A stretch of DNA of 46,186 nt from Chrysomallon squamiferum (lineage: Eukaryota > Mollusca > Gastropoda > Neomphalida > Peltospiridae). Below the pieces are notes generated by a model. The model was not told the origin of the DNA, ran no database searches, and saw nothing but the letters and a program-made list of their open reading frames with translations. The translations under genes and the position numbers were made by a program. Where the stretch lies: positions 16,666,092-16,712,277 of the forward strand of contig CM022677.1 in the NCBI GenBank assembly GCA_012295275.1, given 5' to 3'. Every line of letters begins with the position of its first letter. Position 1 is the first letter of the stretch. Below are positions 1-11,580 of the stretch, piece by piece.

Positions 1-29
1 TTTGTATGTTTCCATGAATGCATCCATGT

Positions 30-200
30 AATTTTAGGATTTTGAATATTCTCTGTCTTATGTACGTCTGATTAGACTCTGCACATAGACAATATTCGGG
101 AACGCACTGGCGCAGGAGGACAAAGTTCAATCACGACCTCACAAACCCGTCAGAAGCCGCTGACGAGACTCGAACGTATGTCACCCATTTGCCAGCGAAC
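30..200 (-). mobile_element. SINE-like dispersed element, copy 1
   Basis: This is the first of six related segments in the window. They share a core around tctgcacatagacaatattc, a stretch cacgacctcacaaacccgtc, and an end cgacgagactcgaacgtatg-like. On the minus strand that end reads cGTTCGAGTCtC, which resembles a tRNA-type B box, and the opposite end runs into (TATG)n. A tRNA-derived SINE with a microsatellite tail is therefore plausible. No convincing A box was found, so the class stays uncertain. Confidence 0.45.
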
Positions 201-204
201 CTAT

Positions 205-280
205 GTACGTACGTGTGCATGCACGTATGTTTGTATGTAATATGTATGTACATATGTATGTATGTATGTATGTATTATTT
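205..280. repeat. (TATG)n-type microsatellite
   Basis: Degenerate then regular tatg/gtat tetranucleotides abut the SINE-like copy. The same neighbour relation recurs at 1480-1675, 2700-2800, 5140-5235 and 7120-7220. Confidence 0.8.
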
Positions 281-336
281 GAAATGATTACAAAACAGCG
301 GGAATATACACGTTATCATCTCTGGACACACAGACA

Positions 337-349
337 GTTGCCTAGCAAC
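337..349. promoter_or_regulatory. RFX X-box-type palindrome, site 1
   Basis: GTTGCCTAGCAAC is a perfect 13-bp palindrome and fits the RFX consensus GTNRCC-N(0-3)-RGYAAC with one central base. It lies in the 290-560 segment, which is homologous to part of the downstream array unit. Confidence 0.4.
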
Positions 350-584
350 AAGTAGTAACTAAGAATGAGACCACGGAAAAGCATGTAATGGAAATTACAA
401 CACACCAATCCTTTTTATTTTCAGTTTATCAGAGAAACCCTAAGAAATTCTATTTTATTTATAGCTTTAATGACTGTGATGTCAAACTGTTACATTATGT
501 TATGTCGAACTGACGGTCGTTGAAACCTGGCTCAAATTTCCTTTATAAGTGCAGGTATTTTGATGTTAAATGTCATTAGTAGTC

Positions 585-755
<171 letters not shown>

Positions 756-779
756 GAGTAGATAGGTTGATAGGTAGAC

Positions 780-1660
780 ACATAGATAGATAAGTAAGTA
801 AATAAATAAATAAAAGAAACAAATAAAGAGATAAATAAATAAATAAATAAATAAGTAAGTAAATAAATAAGTAAATAAAATAATTAATTAAATTAATGAA
901 TAAATAAATGATAAAGAATTTATTTACAAGATACTTTCTTTATTCATATTCTGGATATTTATCACTGTGGAGGTATCTATCTGAAGTTCTATATCAATCT
1001 TGTAATTAACATAATAATAACGTAATTTAAAATTTATAACATTGAATGAATGAATGAATATATAAATAAATAAGTAAATAAGAAAATAAAGAGATAAAGA
1101 CGGAAATAAAGAAAGAAAAATGAAAAAACAAACCAAAGCAAAATAAAATATATATATATATAAATTAAACAAATATATTGTCAGATATTACTAATACTAC
1201 TACCACCGCCGCTACTAGCATTGCTACAACTACCACAACAGCCCCTCCTAATATTATTATAACTGTACTACTATTAACACTGTAGATGCTAGCGCTATTA
1301 CTACTACTACTACTACTAATACTCCGACTACTACTAATACAACTAATACTACTAATAATAGTACTAGAAGTAAATATTTCGTGTAGAAAATAATTATTTT
1401 TGGTTAAATTTAAATTTAATTCTGATTTTAATTTAAATTTAAAAGATCGAGCGTTTCGAATATATAAATATCTACGAGTGTGTGTATGTTTGTATGTGTG
1501 TATATAATGCTTGTATGCATGTTTATGTATATATATGTATGTATGCATGTATCTATGTATTTATGTATTCATGTATGTATGCATATATGTATGTACGTCT
1601 GTATCTACTTTTGTATATATATATATATTTATATATATATGTATGCATCTATGTATATAT
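780..1660. repeat. AT-rich block, first copy of a ~1.24 kb duplication
   Basis: Matches 2040-2800 at an offset near 1240 bp. Shared landmarks are cattctggatatttatcac-like sequence (947 and 2185), aaatttataacattgaatg (1030 and 2268), the ctaccaccgccgctact segment and the (TATG)n end. No gene is visible. Confidence 0.85.
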
Positions 1661-1675
1661 GTATGTATGTATGTA

Positions 1676-1845
1676 GTTTTATGATTTTGAATATTCTCTG
1701 ACTTATGTACGTCTGTCTAGACTCTGCACATAGACAATATTCGGGAACGCTTATTTGTACAGTCGGACAAAGTCCAATCACGACCTCACAAACCCGTCAG
1801 ATGCCGCTGACGAGACTCGAACGTATGACACCCATTCGCCATCGC
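1676..1845 (-). mobile_element. SINE-like dispersed element, copy 2
   Basis: Same core as copy 1, with the variant cttatttgtacagtcggac in the middle. It follows directly on a (TATG)n run and marks the right end of the first 1.24 kb unit. Confidence 0.45.
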
Positions 1846-2039
1846 AGTTTAGACATTAATGATTGAATAGATTATAGATATTAAGTAAACAGCAAATCAT
1901 TTACAAATCAGTTGATACAAATACATTAACAACCATACAACATAATGTAACAGTTTCACATCACAGTTATAAAAGCTGAAACTAAAATAAAATTGGTTCC
2001 AATTTCTCTGCTATTTTAAACCACGGAGTAAGTAAGTAA

Positions 2040-2800
2040 CTAAATAAAACAAACAAATAAAGAGATAAATAAATAAATAGATAAATAAGTAAGTAAGTAA
2101 ATAAATAAATAAATAAAATAATTAATTAAATTAATGAATAAATAAATGATAAAGAATTTATTTACAAGATACTTTTCTTTATTCATATTCTGGATATTTA
2201 TCACTGTGGAGGTATCTATCTCATGTTCAATATCAATCTTGTAATTAACATAATAATAAAGTAATTTAAAATTTATAACATTGAATGAATGAATGAATAT
2301 ATAAATACATAAATAAATAAATAAATAAATAAGAAAATAAATAGATAAAGACGGAAATAAAGAAAAAAAATGAAAAAACAAACAAAAGCAAAATAAAAAA
2401 TATATATATAAATTAAAAATATATTTTTTTTCACACATTACTAATACTGCTACCACCGCCGCTACTTGCATTGCTACAACTACCACAACAGCCCCTCCTA
2501 ATATTATTAAAACAGTACTACTACTAACACTGTAGATGCTAGCGCTATTACTACTACTACTAATACTCCGACTACTACTACTAATAATAGTACTAGTAGT
2601 AAATATTTGGGGTAGAAAAGATTTTTTTTTATTAAATTAAAATTAAAATCAAAATCAAATTAAAGTTAATCGAGAGTTTCGAATATATAAATATCTACGA
2701 GTGTGTGTATGTTTGTATGTGTGTATATAATGTATGTGTGCATGTATCTATGTATTTATGTATTCATGCATATATGTATTTGTGAATGTATGTATGTATG
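2040..2800. repeat. AT-rich block, second copy of the ~1.24 kb duplication
   Basis: Second copy of 780-1660. It differs in microsatellite lengths and in a few substitutions, and has lost part of the 1360-1450 AT-rich palindromic stretch. Confidence 0.85.
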
Positions 2801-2804
2801 TAGT

Positions 2805-3060
2805 TTCATGATTTTGAATATTCTCTGTCTTATGTACGTCTGTCTAGACTCTGCACTTAGACAATATTCAGGAACGCACTGGCGCAGGAGGACAAAGTTC
2901 AATCACGACGTCACAAACCTCGTCAGATGCCACTGACGAGACTCCAACGTATGTCACCCATTCACCCGCAGTCAGAAGGCGGTCGATGTTACGGTTCGGC
3001 CACCGAGACACACCTAGACACACCCAGATTACAAGACAGCGGGAGTACTCACGTTACCAG
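2805..3060 (-). mobile_element. SINE-like dispersed element, copy 3
   Basis: Carries the cactggcgcaggaggac variant also seen in copy 1, then extends through cagtcagaaggcggtcgatg and cacccagattacaagacagc. It stands at the entrance of the tandem array. An adjacent decayed X-box reads gttgcctagcata (3078-3090). Confidence 0.45.
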
Positions 3061-4767
3061 TTCTAAACACACAGTTAGTTGCCTAGCATAAAGCAAAATG
3101 GCGGAAGTTACAACACAGCGCTCCACGTTTTAATATATCAGAGAAATTGTAACGAATTTTTGTTTAGTTTTAGCTTTTATAACTCTGATGTGAAACTGTT
3201 AGATTATTTAACGTGGTTGTCAAAGTAACTAACAGTTTTATTTATAGGAGTGCATGTAGATATTGTGACGTAAAAAGATCATTAGTAGAAAGGTCGTACA
3301 TGATATCAGTTTTATTTTGAATAATTTGGATAAGAGAAAGGAAAGACATTATTATTAGACCATAGGTTACTTTTTTATTTGTAATGCCTCATAGACAGAA
3401 CAGCACATACCGCGACTTTTTGATATCTACAAACAGACAGAGACACTAACTGATGACCATAGAGAAATATATATACATACACACATACTATTTTTCTATT
3501 TATCTCTCTATGTCTCGAGACACGAACTGATAACCTCTCTCTCTCTCTCTCTCTCTTTAAACAACCAACCAGCTTAGACAAATAAACACTGGCTAAAACA
3601 TAACAGTTACCAGAAAGAGACAATTTATAATCGGGTGTACGAAAACAATAAGCAATTCAAAATGTAATAAAAATGTCTCGAGCTTGTAAACTATAACTGA
3701 ACCTCGAATGCTAAATGTCCTATTGAAACTGAATGACGGTTTAATCCTCTAAGAGAAAATAGAAAATATTTGTAATCATAACAAACTTGGAGATGAATGA
3801 TCACTATATAGTTCAATGTACTGATCCTAAGTTATTAAATGTGAGAAAAGGTATACCAGATGAGACATCTAAATATGATTTCATATAATAAATTGTAAAA
3901 ATATATTTGTATTAAAAATGCTATGTTTGTTAATAAGAACTATATGTGAGAGAGTATGTCCTCCACGTTAAATTTCCACGCATGTGCATTTTAATTGTGT
4001 TATTATATATCTGTAATACATTCTTCTCTGTACTGTCATCTACAGGTTACGATAATAGCGTCATTGTCATACACACAAAGACATAGTATCAATTAAAGAT
4101 ATAACAAAGAAATGTTTACATAGGTGTTTACGAAACACATGAAAAGTTAAGACGAGTTGTCGTTCTTGTTGTCTATATCAACCAGTCCCTGGATACCTGG
4201 CAACAATCCCCAGAATTAGGTGAAAAACAAATATCAGAAAAGAAATAACAAAAATACTCTTTAGACGTGTGTGTATATATATATATACTCTCACAGCAAT
4301 AAACTCAATGGAATACTTATTACACTTTAAACAAGAAACCAGCTTAGATAAATAAACAAAACTTTCACTGGTTATAATACCAAATATTTATATAACATCT
4401 TTTCAAATTTTTTCTCGTCTTAGAGATTTGAACATCAAAATGGTGTACTTAGTTTTAATATGAAGACATTAATCAATAATAAAACAACACATAAAGTAAT
4501 CAACAAAATACATATAAGTAAATACATGTGCTCACCAAACGTACACACGTGCTACACGAAATGAAAGTCAGACTGGTAGAGAAAATAATTACAACACCGT
4601 GATTCTCTTTTCGCTAACAGTCTGCAACTCACTGGTTATGTTGTCCTTCGCGCCATTTTATGACGTAGTTATGACCCAGCGACCGAAATCTTCGGGTACT
4701 TGACCCCTGACATTTGATTCCGGTTTATTTTGTTTTGGTTATTTTCTGCGACAGTTTTCCGATTTCA

Positions 4768-4784
4768 TGACGTCATAACACGTG
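4768..4784. promoter_or_regulatory. CRE palindrome plus E-box, unit 1
   Basis: TGACGTCA (4768-4775) followed by CACGTG (4779-4784). Both sites are in a repeat, so a role is speculative. Confidence 0.35.
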
Positions 4785-4848
4785 CCGGAACTTGCCACAC
4801 ACCATCACAGCGCGAGCATGCACGTTAACAGCTCTAAGCACACAGTTA

Positions 4849-4861
4849 GTTGCCTAGCAAC
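4849..4861. promoter_or_regulatory. RFX X-box-type palindrome, site 2
   Basis: GTTGCCTAGCAAC, nested between outer arms CAGTTA and TAACTG (4843-4873 region). Confidence 0.4.
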
Positions 4862-5205
4862 AAGTAATAACTGACAAAGAGATCAAGGCCGTGACGTGAA
4901 AACACGTGGTGGAAATTAGAAAACGCTACTCCGTGTTTGAAACGTATTTTATTTTAGTTTCAGGTTTTATAACGGTGATGTGAAACTGTTACATTATGTT
5001 ATGTGGTTGTCAAAGTTACTAACAGTTTTATTTATAGGCGTGTATGTGGATATTGTGACGTAAAAAGCTCATTAGTTGTCGTACATGATATCAATTTTAT
5101 TTTTAATAATTATAATAAAAGAAAGGAAAGACATGTATTTATGCATGTATGTATGTACGTATGTATCTAATTTTGTATATGTGTGTATGCATCTATGTAT
5201 GTATG

Positions 5206-5236
<31 letters not shown>

Positions 5237-5238
5237 GT

Positions 5239-5470
5239 AGTTTCATGATTTTGAGTATTGTCTGTTTTAAGTACATCTGTCTAGACTCTGCACATAGACA
5301 ATATTCGGGAACGTTTATTTGTACAGTCGGACAAAGTCCAATCACGACCTCACAAACCCGTCAGATGCCGCTGACGAGACTCGAACGTATGACCCCCATT
5401 CACCCGCAGTCAGAAGGCGGTCGATGTTACGGTTCGGTCACCGAGACACACCCAGACACACCTAGACACA
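5239..5470 (-). mobile_element. SINE-like dispersed element, copy 4
   Basis: Same element inside the tandem unit, again preceded by (TATG)n. It is nearly identical to the copy at 7221-7452, as expected from tandem duplication of the whole unit rather than from independent insertion. Confidence 0.45.
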
Positions 5471-5517
5471 CTTAGATTACAAGAGTATTCACGTTACCAG
5501 TTCTAAACACACAGTTA

Positions 5518-5530
5518 GTTGCCTAGCAAC
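5518..5530. promoter_or_regulatory. RFX X-box-type palindrome, site 3
   Basis: GTTGCCTAGCAAC just beyond the SINE-like segment. It is the second X-box context in the unit, flanked by ttctaaacacacagtta. Confidence 0.4.
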
Positions 5531-6232
5531 AAGCAAAAGCTGAAACAAACAAACACTGGCTAAAGAATAACAGTTAACAGAAAGAGACCATTTATAATCG
5601 GGTGTACGAAAACAATAAGCAATTCAAAATGTAATAAAAATGTCTCGAGCTTGTAAACTATAACTGAACCTCGAATGCTAAATGTCCTATTGAAACTGAA
5701 TGACGGTTTAATCCTCTAAGAGAAAATAGAAAATATTTGTAATCATAACAAACTTGGAGATGAATGATCACTATATTTTTCAATGTACTGATCCTAAGTT
5801 ATTAAATGTGAGAAAAGGTATACCAGATGAGACATCTAAATATGATTTCATATAATAAGTTGTAAAAATATATTTGTATGAAAGATGCTATGTTTGTTAA
5901 TAAGAACTATATGTGAGAGAGTATGTCCTCCACGTTAAATTTCCACGCATGTGCATTTTAATTGTGTTATTATATATCTGTAATACATTCTTCTCTGTAC
6001 TGTCATCTACAGGATATGATAATAGCGTCATTGTCATAGACACAAAGACATAGTATCAATTAAAGATATAACAAAGAAATGTTTACATAGTTGTTTACGA
6101 AACACATGAAAAGTTAAGACGAGTTGTCGTTCTTGTTGTCTATATCAACCAGTCCCGGATACCTGGCAACCATCCACAGAATTAGGTGAAAAACAAATAT
6201 CAGAAAAGAAATAACAAAAATACTCTTTAGAC

Positions 6233-6235
<3 letters not shown>

Positions 6236-6282
<47 letters not shown>
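6236..6282. repeat. (TA)n microsatellite
   Basis: Expanded relative to 4270-4287 in the previous unit. The equivalent tract in the next unit is 8218-8251. Confidence 0.9.
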
Positions 6283-6761
6283 TCTCACAGCAATAAACAC
6301 AATGGAATACTTATTACACTTTAAACAAGAAACCAGCTTAGATAAATAAACAAAACTTTCACTGGTTATAATACCAAATATTTATATAACATCTTTTCAA
6401 ATTTGTTCTTGTCTTAGAGATTTGAACATCAAAATGCTGTACTTAGCTTTAATATGAAGACATTAATCAATAATAAAACAACACATAAAGTAATCAACAA
6501 AATACATATAAGTAAATACATGTGCTCACCAAACGTACACACGTGCTACACGAAATGAAAGTCAGACTGGTAGAGAAAATAATTACAACACCGTGATTCT
6601 CTTTTCGCTAACAGTCTGCAACTCACTGGTTATGTTGTCCTTCGCGCCATTGTATGACGTAGTTATGACCCAGCGACGGAAATCTTCGGGTACTTGACAC
6701 CTGACATTAGATTCCGGTTTATTTTGTTTTGGTTATTTTCTGCGACAGTTTTCCGATTTCA

Positions 6762-6778
6762 TGACGTCATAACACGTG
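6762..6778. promoter_or_regulatory. CRE palindrome plus E-box, unit 2
   Basis: TGACGTCA (6762-6769) and CACGTG (6773-6778) at the same spacing as in the previous unit. Confidence 0.35.
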
Positions 6779-6842
6779 CCGGAACTTGCCACACACCATC
6801 ACAGCGCGAGCATTCACGTTAACAGCTCTAAGCACACAGTTA

Positions 6843-6855
6843 GTTGCCTAGCAAC
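6843..6855. promoter_or_regulatory. RFX X-box-type palindrome, site 4
   Basis: GTTGCCTAGCAAC, the tandem counterpart of the site at 4849-4861. Confidence 0.4.
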
Positions 6856-7220
6856 AAGTAATAACTGACAAATAGATCAAGGCCGTGACGTGAAAACACG
6901 TGGTGGAAATTAGAAAACGCTACTCCGTTATTGAAACGTATTTTATTTTAGTTTCAGGTTTTATAACGGTGATGTGAAACTGTTACATTATGTTATGTGG
7001 TTGTCAAAGTTACTAACAGTTTTATATATAGGAGTGTATGTAGATATTGTGACGTAAAAAGCTCATTAGTTGTCGTACATGATATCAATTTTATTTTTAA
7101 TAATTATAATAAAAGAAAGGAAAGACATGTATGTATGTATCTAATTTTGTATATGTATGTATGCATCTATGTATGTATGTATGTATGTATGTATGTATGA
7201 AAGTATGTATGTATGTATGT

Positions 7221-7452
7221 AGTTTCATAATTTTGAATATTCTCTGTTTTAAGTACATCTGTCTAGACTCTGCACATAGACAATATTCGGGAACGTTTAT
7301 TTGTACAGTCGGACAAAGTCCAATCACGACCTCACAAACCCGTCAGATTCCGCTGACGAGACTCGAACGTATGACCCCCATTCGCCCGCACTCAGAAGGC
7401 GGAAGATGTTACGGTTCGGCCACCGAGACACACCCAGACACACCTAGACACA
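7221..7452 (-). mobile_element. SINE-like dispersed element, copy 5
   Basis: Tandem counterpart of 5239-5470, with a few substitutions such as gtcagattccgctg. Confidence 0.45.
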
Positions 7453-7499
7453 CTTAGATTACAAGAGTATTCACGTTACCAGTTCTAAACACACAGTTA

Positions 7500-7512
7500 G
7501 TTGCCTAGCAAC
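7500..7512. promoter_or_regulatory. RFX X-box-type palindrome, site 5
   Basis: GTTGCCTAGCAAC, the tandem counterpart of the site at 5518-5530. Confidence 0.4.
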
Positions 7513-8213
7513 AAGCAAAAGCTAAAACAAACAAACACTGGCTAAAGAATAACAGTTAACAGAAAGAGACCATTTATAATCGGGTGTACGAAAACAATAA
7601 GCAATTCAAAATGTAATAAAAATGTCTCGAGCTTGTAAACTATAACTGAACCTCGAATGCTAAATGTCCTATTGAAACTGAATGACGGTTTAATCCTCTA
7701 AGAGAAAATAGAAAATATTTGTAATCATAACAAACTTGGAGATGAATGATCACTATATATTTCAATGTACTGATCCTAAGTTATTAAATGTGAGAAAAGG
7801 TATACCAGATGAGACATCTAAATATGATTTCATATAATAAATTGTAAAAATATATTTGTATTAAAAATGCTATGTTTGTTAATAAGAACCATATGTGAGA
7901 GAGTATGTCCTCCACGTTAAATTTCCACGCATGTGCATTTTAATTGTGTTATTATATATCTGTAATACATTCTTCTCTGTACTGTCATCTACAGGTTATG
8001 ATAATAGCGTCATTGTCATAGACACAAAGACATAGTATCAATTAAAGATATAACAAAGAAATGTTTACATAGGTGTTTACGAAACACATGAAAAGTTAAG
8101 ACGAGTTGTCGTTCTTGTTGTCTATATCAACCAGTCCCTGGATACCTGGCAACAATCCCCAGAATTAGGTGAAAAACAAATATCAGAAAAGAAATAACAA
8201 AAATACTCTTTAG

Positions 8214-8251
<38 letters not shown>

Positions 8252-8486
8252 TCTCACAGCAATAAACTCAATGGAATACTTATTACACTTTAAACAAGAA
8301 ACCAGCTTAGATAAATAAACAAAACTTTCACTGGTTATAATACCAAATATTTATATAACATCTTTTCAAATTTGTTCTGTCTTAGAGGATTTTGAACATC
8401 AAAATGGTGTACTTAGTTTTACTATGAAGACATTAATCAATAATAAACAACACATAAAAGTAATCAACAAAATACATATATAAATA

Positions 8487-8686
8487 NNNNNNNNNNNNNN
8501 NNNNNNNNNNNNNNNNNNNNNNNNNNNNNNNNNNNNNNNNNNNNNNNNNNNNNNNNNNNNNNNNNNNNNNNNNNNNNNNNNNNNNNNNNNNNNNNNNNNN
8601 NNNNNNNNNNNNNNNNNNNNNNNNNNNNNNNNNNNNNNNNNNNNNNNNNNNNNNNNNNNNNNNNNNNNNNNNNNNNNNNNNNNNNN
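8487..8686. other. Assembly gap (200 N)
   Basis: Exactly 200 N, which looks like a placeholder of nominal size. It sits at the right end of the tandem array, a likely place for collapse. The physical distance and even the adjacency of the right side are therefore uncertain. Confidence 0.98.
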
Positions 8687-10157
8687 ATTTATACCATTTT
8701 CCATAGTCTTAATTGTTTTTAATCAGATCATTTTATGCCTTACAAGAAATAATAACATGTATATAGCTTCAAATCATAAAATAATAACAGTTTTAAAAGA
8801 AATATTTTAATTTCAATATAGCAGAACAGAAAGTCAAATTAATTATACAGTCTATGAGGGGTTTTTTTTGGCTTCTCCTTTTGAGCTTAGTTGTAAGGTA
8901 TTTGACTATCATCTGGTTTTGCTGCTTGGTTCTAACACAGTTAGGTTTTCTATCAGAAGAAAGTTTATACTTATACAAATATTTTTGAAAACTGTTAAGT
9001 CACTGTTGTCTAGTATAACTGATGTATATATTAAAAAACAAAACAAAAAAAACAACAACTCAGAAACAAAAAACCTTTATGAGGTCAGAGCTGTATTTAA
9101 TCATCAGCTAAAGAAAATCAGTTCATCAAAATAACAGACTAAATTTGTTTTTATTTATTACTGTTTTAATGCAATTTAACTAGTGATTTAATCTAATTTG
9201 CCTTATTAATCTAATCTGGTTAGAAATAAAGGAAATAATAATAATAATAAATAAATAAATAAATCTATCAATAAATAGAACTGTTATTCAGGTCACTAGG
9301 CGTTTAACTGACATGTTAAATGAGCATCTTTTCTTTAGCTCTGGATTATGTTGCATCTTGTTCTAAATGTAATTATAAATGCATACATTGCTGGACAGGT
9401 AAAATGAAAAGTAACCCATGTTGTGTGAAATGTGCTCATTTTGGACTTGCATAAATTCTACAGTTTACTCTAACTGCCTTTGGTAAGTACTACAACACTC
9501 AGTCATGTGTACAACAACTACATATTTAGCCTGGGTTCATTTCTTAAGTATATTAATTAAATGAATATATGAAAGTAATAACATGATTATTATAAAAAGT
9601 GCTGGCTGAACTCAATATAAAAATAAAAGTGTTTGTTGCACTTTATAAATAATGTAGCTTGATACAGAGTTTAATAAAGATTACCAATAAGGCTGGAATC
9701 ATTAGGTAATCCTATAAAGGCTGAGGTTTCATTATTTTAAAGTTCAAATTCTAAAGCATTTTAAAAGGTGAAGCATTATGAGTAGTTCAACTATAATCTC
9801 TTATTACTTTCCAGTACTTTGATGCACACAAACATTAAATAATGTTTAGAAGTATTATGCAAACAATACCTGCTGAATACCTGTAAAGTCTGTATAAGAA
9901 GAAAAAAAAAAAAATTATTAAATAGTATTATGAGTCTTAATTAATTAATTAATGAAAATAGACTCATTATATAGGCTTTATTATTTGAAACAAAACATCC
10001 CAACAAAACAATTGTTTAAACTCATTTTTATTTTACTTTATTCATTGTTTTAGCAGTGGAAGAAGTGAACTTTGATGTAAGTCATTTTATCATAATTCTC
10101 ACAGTAATCAAAAACAGCTAGGAAAGTGTTGTGAAATCTTTAATATTCTTGTATGTG

Positions 10158-10198
<41 letters not shown>

Positions 10199-10452
10199 GT
10201 GCATGTTTCTGTGTTTATACATATTATATATTTATAATTATTTAGCAGTCAACTGAGGGTTCTCTCATGCATAAAACATAAAGTCATAATTATTATCTCA
10301 GAATAAATTTTATTTTTCTAATAATTTAAATTTGATCATACAGATTATTTTATAATATAAATTATGTAAATACATTTAAAGTTTATTTTTTTCCTAAAAG
10401 TTAGATAAATAAATAAATAATTAAATAATAATACTAATAATAATAAAAATAA

Positions 10453-10488
<36 letters not shown>

Positions 10489-10556
10489 GAAGAGAAACCT
10501 ATCCCATTAACAGTGTATTGCACTGTATTAAACTGCTTCTCTTGTTCAGTCATATA
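8687..10556. other. Gene-free AT-rich block almost devoid of CpG
   Basis: Reading every line, I find a single CG dinucleotide (9301-9302) in about 1.87 kb, although GC, TG and CA are common. It lacks the (TATG)n/(GA)n repeats of its neighbours; simple repeats are limited to (GT)n at 10158-10195 and (TAAA)n at 10405-10490. No credible ORF or RNA gene was seen. Strong germline methylation with CpG decay would explain it, or DNA of a different origin beside a gap. Confidence 0.7.
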
Positions 10557-10674
10557 GACGTCCGTAGTTTAGACGATAATTTGTCCGGGTTTTACGTTAT
10601 AACCTCCTGTTTTTAAAGTTGTTACGAAGAGCAGACGATAATTTTTTTGTCATGAATACTTTCATCAATGTCTG
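10557..10674 (+). promoter_or_regulatory. CpG-rich segment with possible first exon
   Basis: CpG density jumps here (about eight CG within 10558-10645). Then an ATG at 10652 is followed after 23 nt by a consensus 5' splice site (tctg|gtaagt, exon end 10674). It could be a promoter with a short first exon, possibly for a leader of the P4HA gene at 13356. No acceptor was proven and no protein family can be recognised from seven codons. Confidence 0.25.
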
Positions 10675-11190
10675 GTAAGTAATATTTACACAATTATTTA
10701 TTTGTTTATTTGTTATTTGTTATTTTTATTTATTTTCATTTGTTATTATGAGAAGAATTATTTTAAAACTGTTTTCGCTGTAAGCAAAAGCTAGATGTTT
10801 CCAATTTTATTTATATATGTAGCACGGATCAAAAGGAACGATAACTCGTAACGGCACAAAATGCGTTTACTGAAAAAATAGCTGTTGATTTCTCCAATTT
10901 AATGTGTACACACTACGCCTGAATATTCTTTTCTGATGGGTTCTGACACGTGGAACATAGCCAGCTAGAAAATTTAATACATTCATTAGATATAACATTA
11001 TAATTTAAGTTTATTATGAACGCATTGCACAAAAATAATCCAGTTGGTAAAGTTTGATTAAGGTAAACATTTAGTTAGGCGAGGTATTCTACACCATGGG
11101 TTTGTAAAATGAAAAAGCATCCATAACTTTATTAGTATAAATCATAAAAAATACAGAAAATGGACTAAAATTGTTGAATTTGGCAGTTTG

Positions 11191-11213
11191 AAACATGGCG
11201 GCATCCGACGCTG
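11191..11213 (+). promoter_or_regulatory. YY1-like motif / candidate start exon
   Basis: aaacATGGCGGCatcc resembles the YY1 site (AAnATGGCGGC). It also reads ATG GCG GCA TCC GAC GCT G followed by gtcagtg, a possible donor. It is suggestive of a TSS, but no downstream exon was identified. Confidence 0.2.
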
Positions 11214-11360
11214 GTCAGTGTTTGCACACTTTAAAACATGTATTCCTTCATAATGCAATCAATTTCACAAGGATTGTTAAACGTAATTTGTTAAAATAAT
11301 TAATGCCTCGTATACACATAGACGCTATTACTGATCAGAAATTACTGAAAAGGTCAACAT

Positions 11361-11458
11361 TTTAAAAAAAAATTTTTTTTTTTTTTTTTTTAACTTTGTC
11401 CTGATACGACGTCTAATCTGTTTCTTACTATATTTAAATATATATATATATATATATA

Positions 11459-11496
<38 letters not shown>

Positions 11497-11580
11497 TTAT
11501 TCTTCTTCTTCTTATTATTATTATTATTGTTATAATCATTACGATCTCGCTAGAAAAAAAAAAAAAAAAAAAAAAAAAGG
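11361..11580. repeat. Poly-T, (TA)n, (TTA)n, poly-A cluster
   Basis: A compound low-complexity tract: T-run 11376-11390, TA 11440-11460, TTA/TTC triplets to 11530, then an A-run 11554-11577. Long frames on the minus strand here are artefacts. Confidence 0.9.

Larger units (their letters stand above)
3000..8486. repeat. Tandem array of a ~1.97-1.98 kb unit
   Basis: Three near-identical copies are visible. The landmark acctcgaatg starts at 3701, 5668 and 7650, giving periods of 1967 and 1982 bp. Each unit contains a SINE-like segment, a ~1.2 kb AT-rich body with a (TA)n tract, a CRE/E-box block and X-box palindromes. The third unit runs into the N gap. Unit lengths differ mainly in (TA)n and (TATG)n. 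No gene is visible; the 108-aa frames at 5149-5475 and 7131-7457 are the SINE-like segment read through. Confidence 0.93.

Noticed and set aside
104-150. Plus-strand A-box/B-box-like pair (tggcgcagg, agttcaatc) suggesting a tRNA
   Set aside because: The boxes are too close together, and no cloverleaf forms. Other copies of the element lack the A-box-like part.
5149-7457. Two similar 108-aa frames (5149-5475 and 7131-7457)
   Set aside because: Both are the SINE-like segment plus (TATG)n inside the tandem unit. Their similarity follows from the tandem duplication, and no protein family is recognisable.
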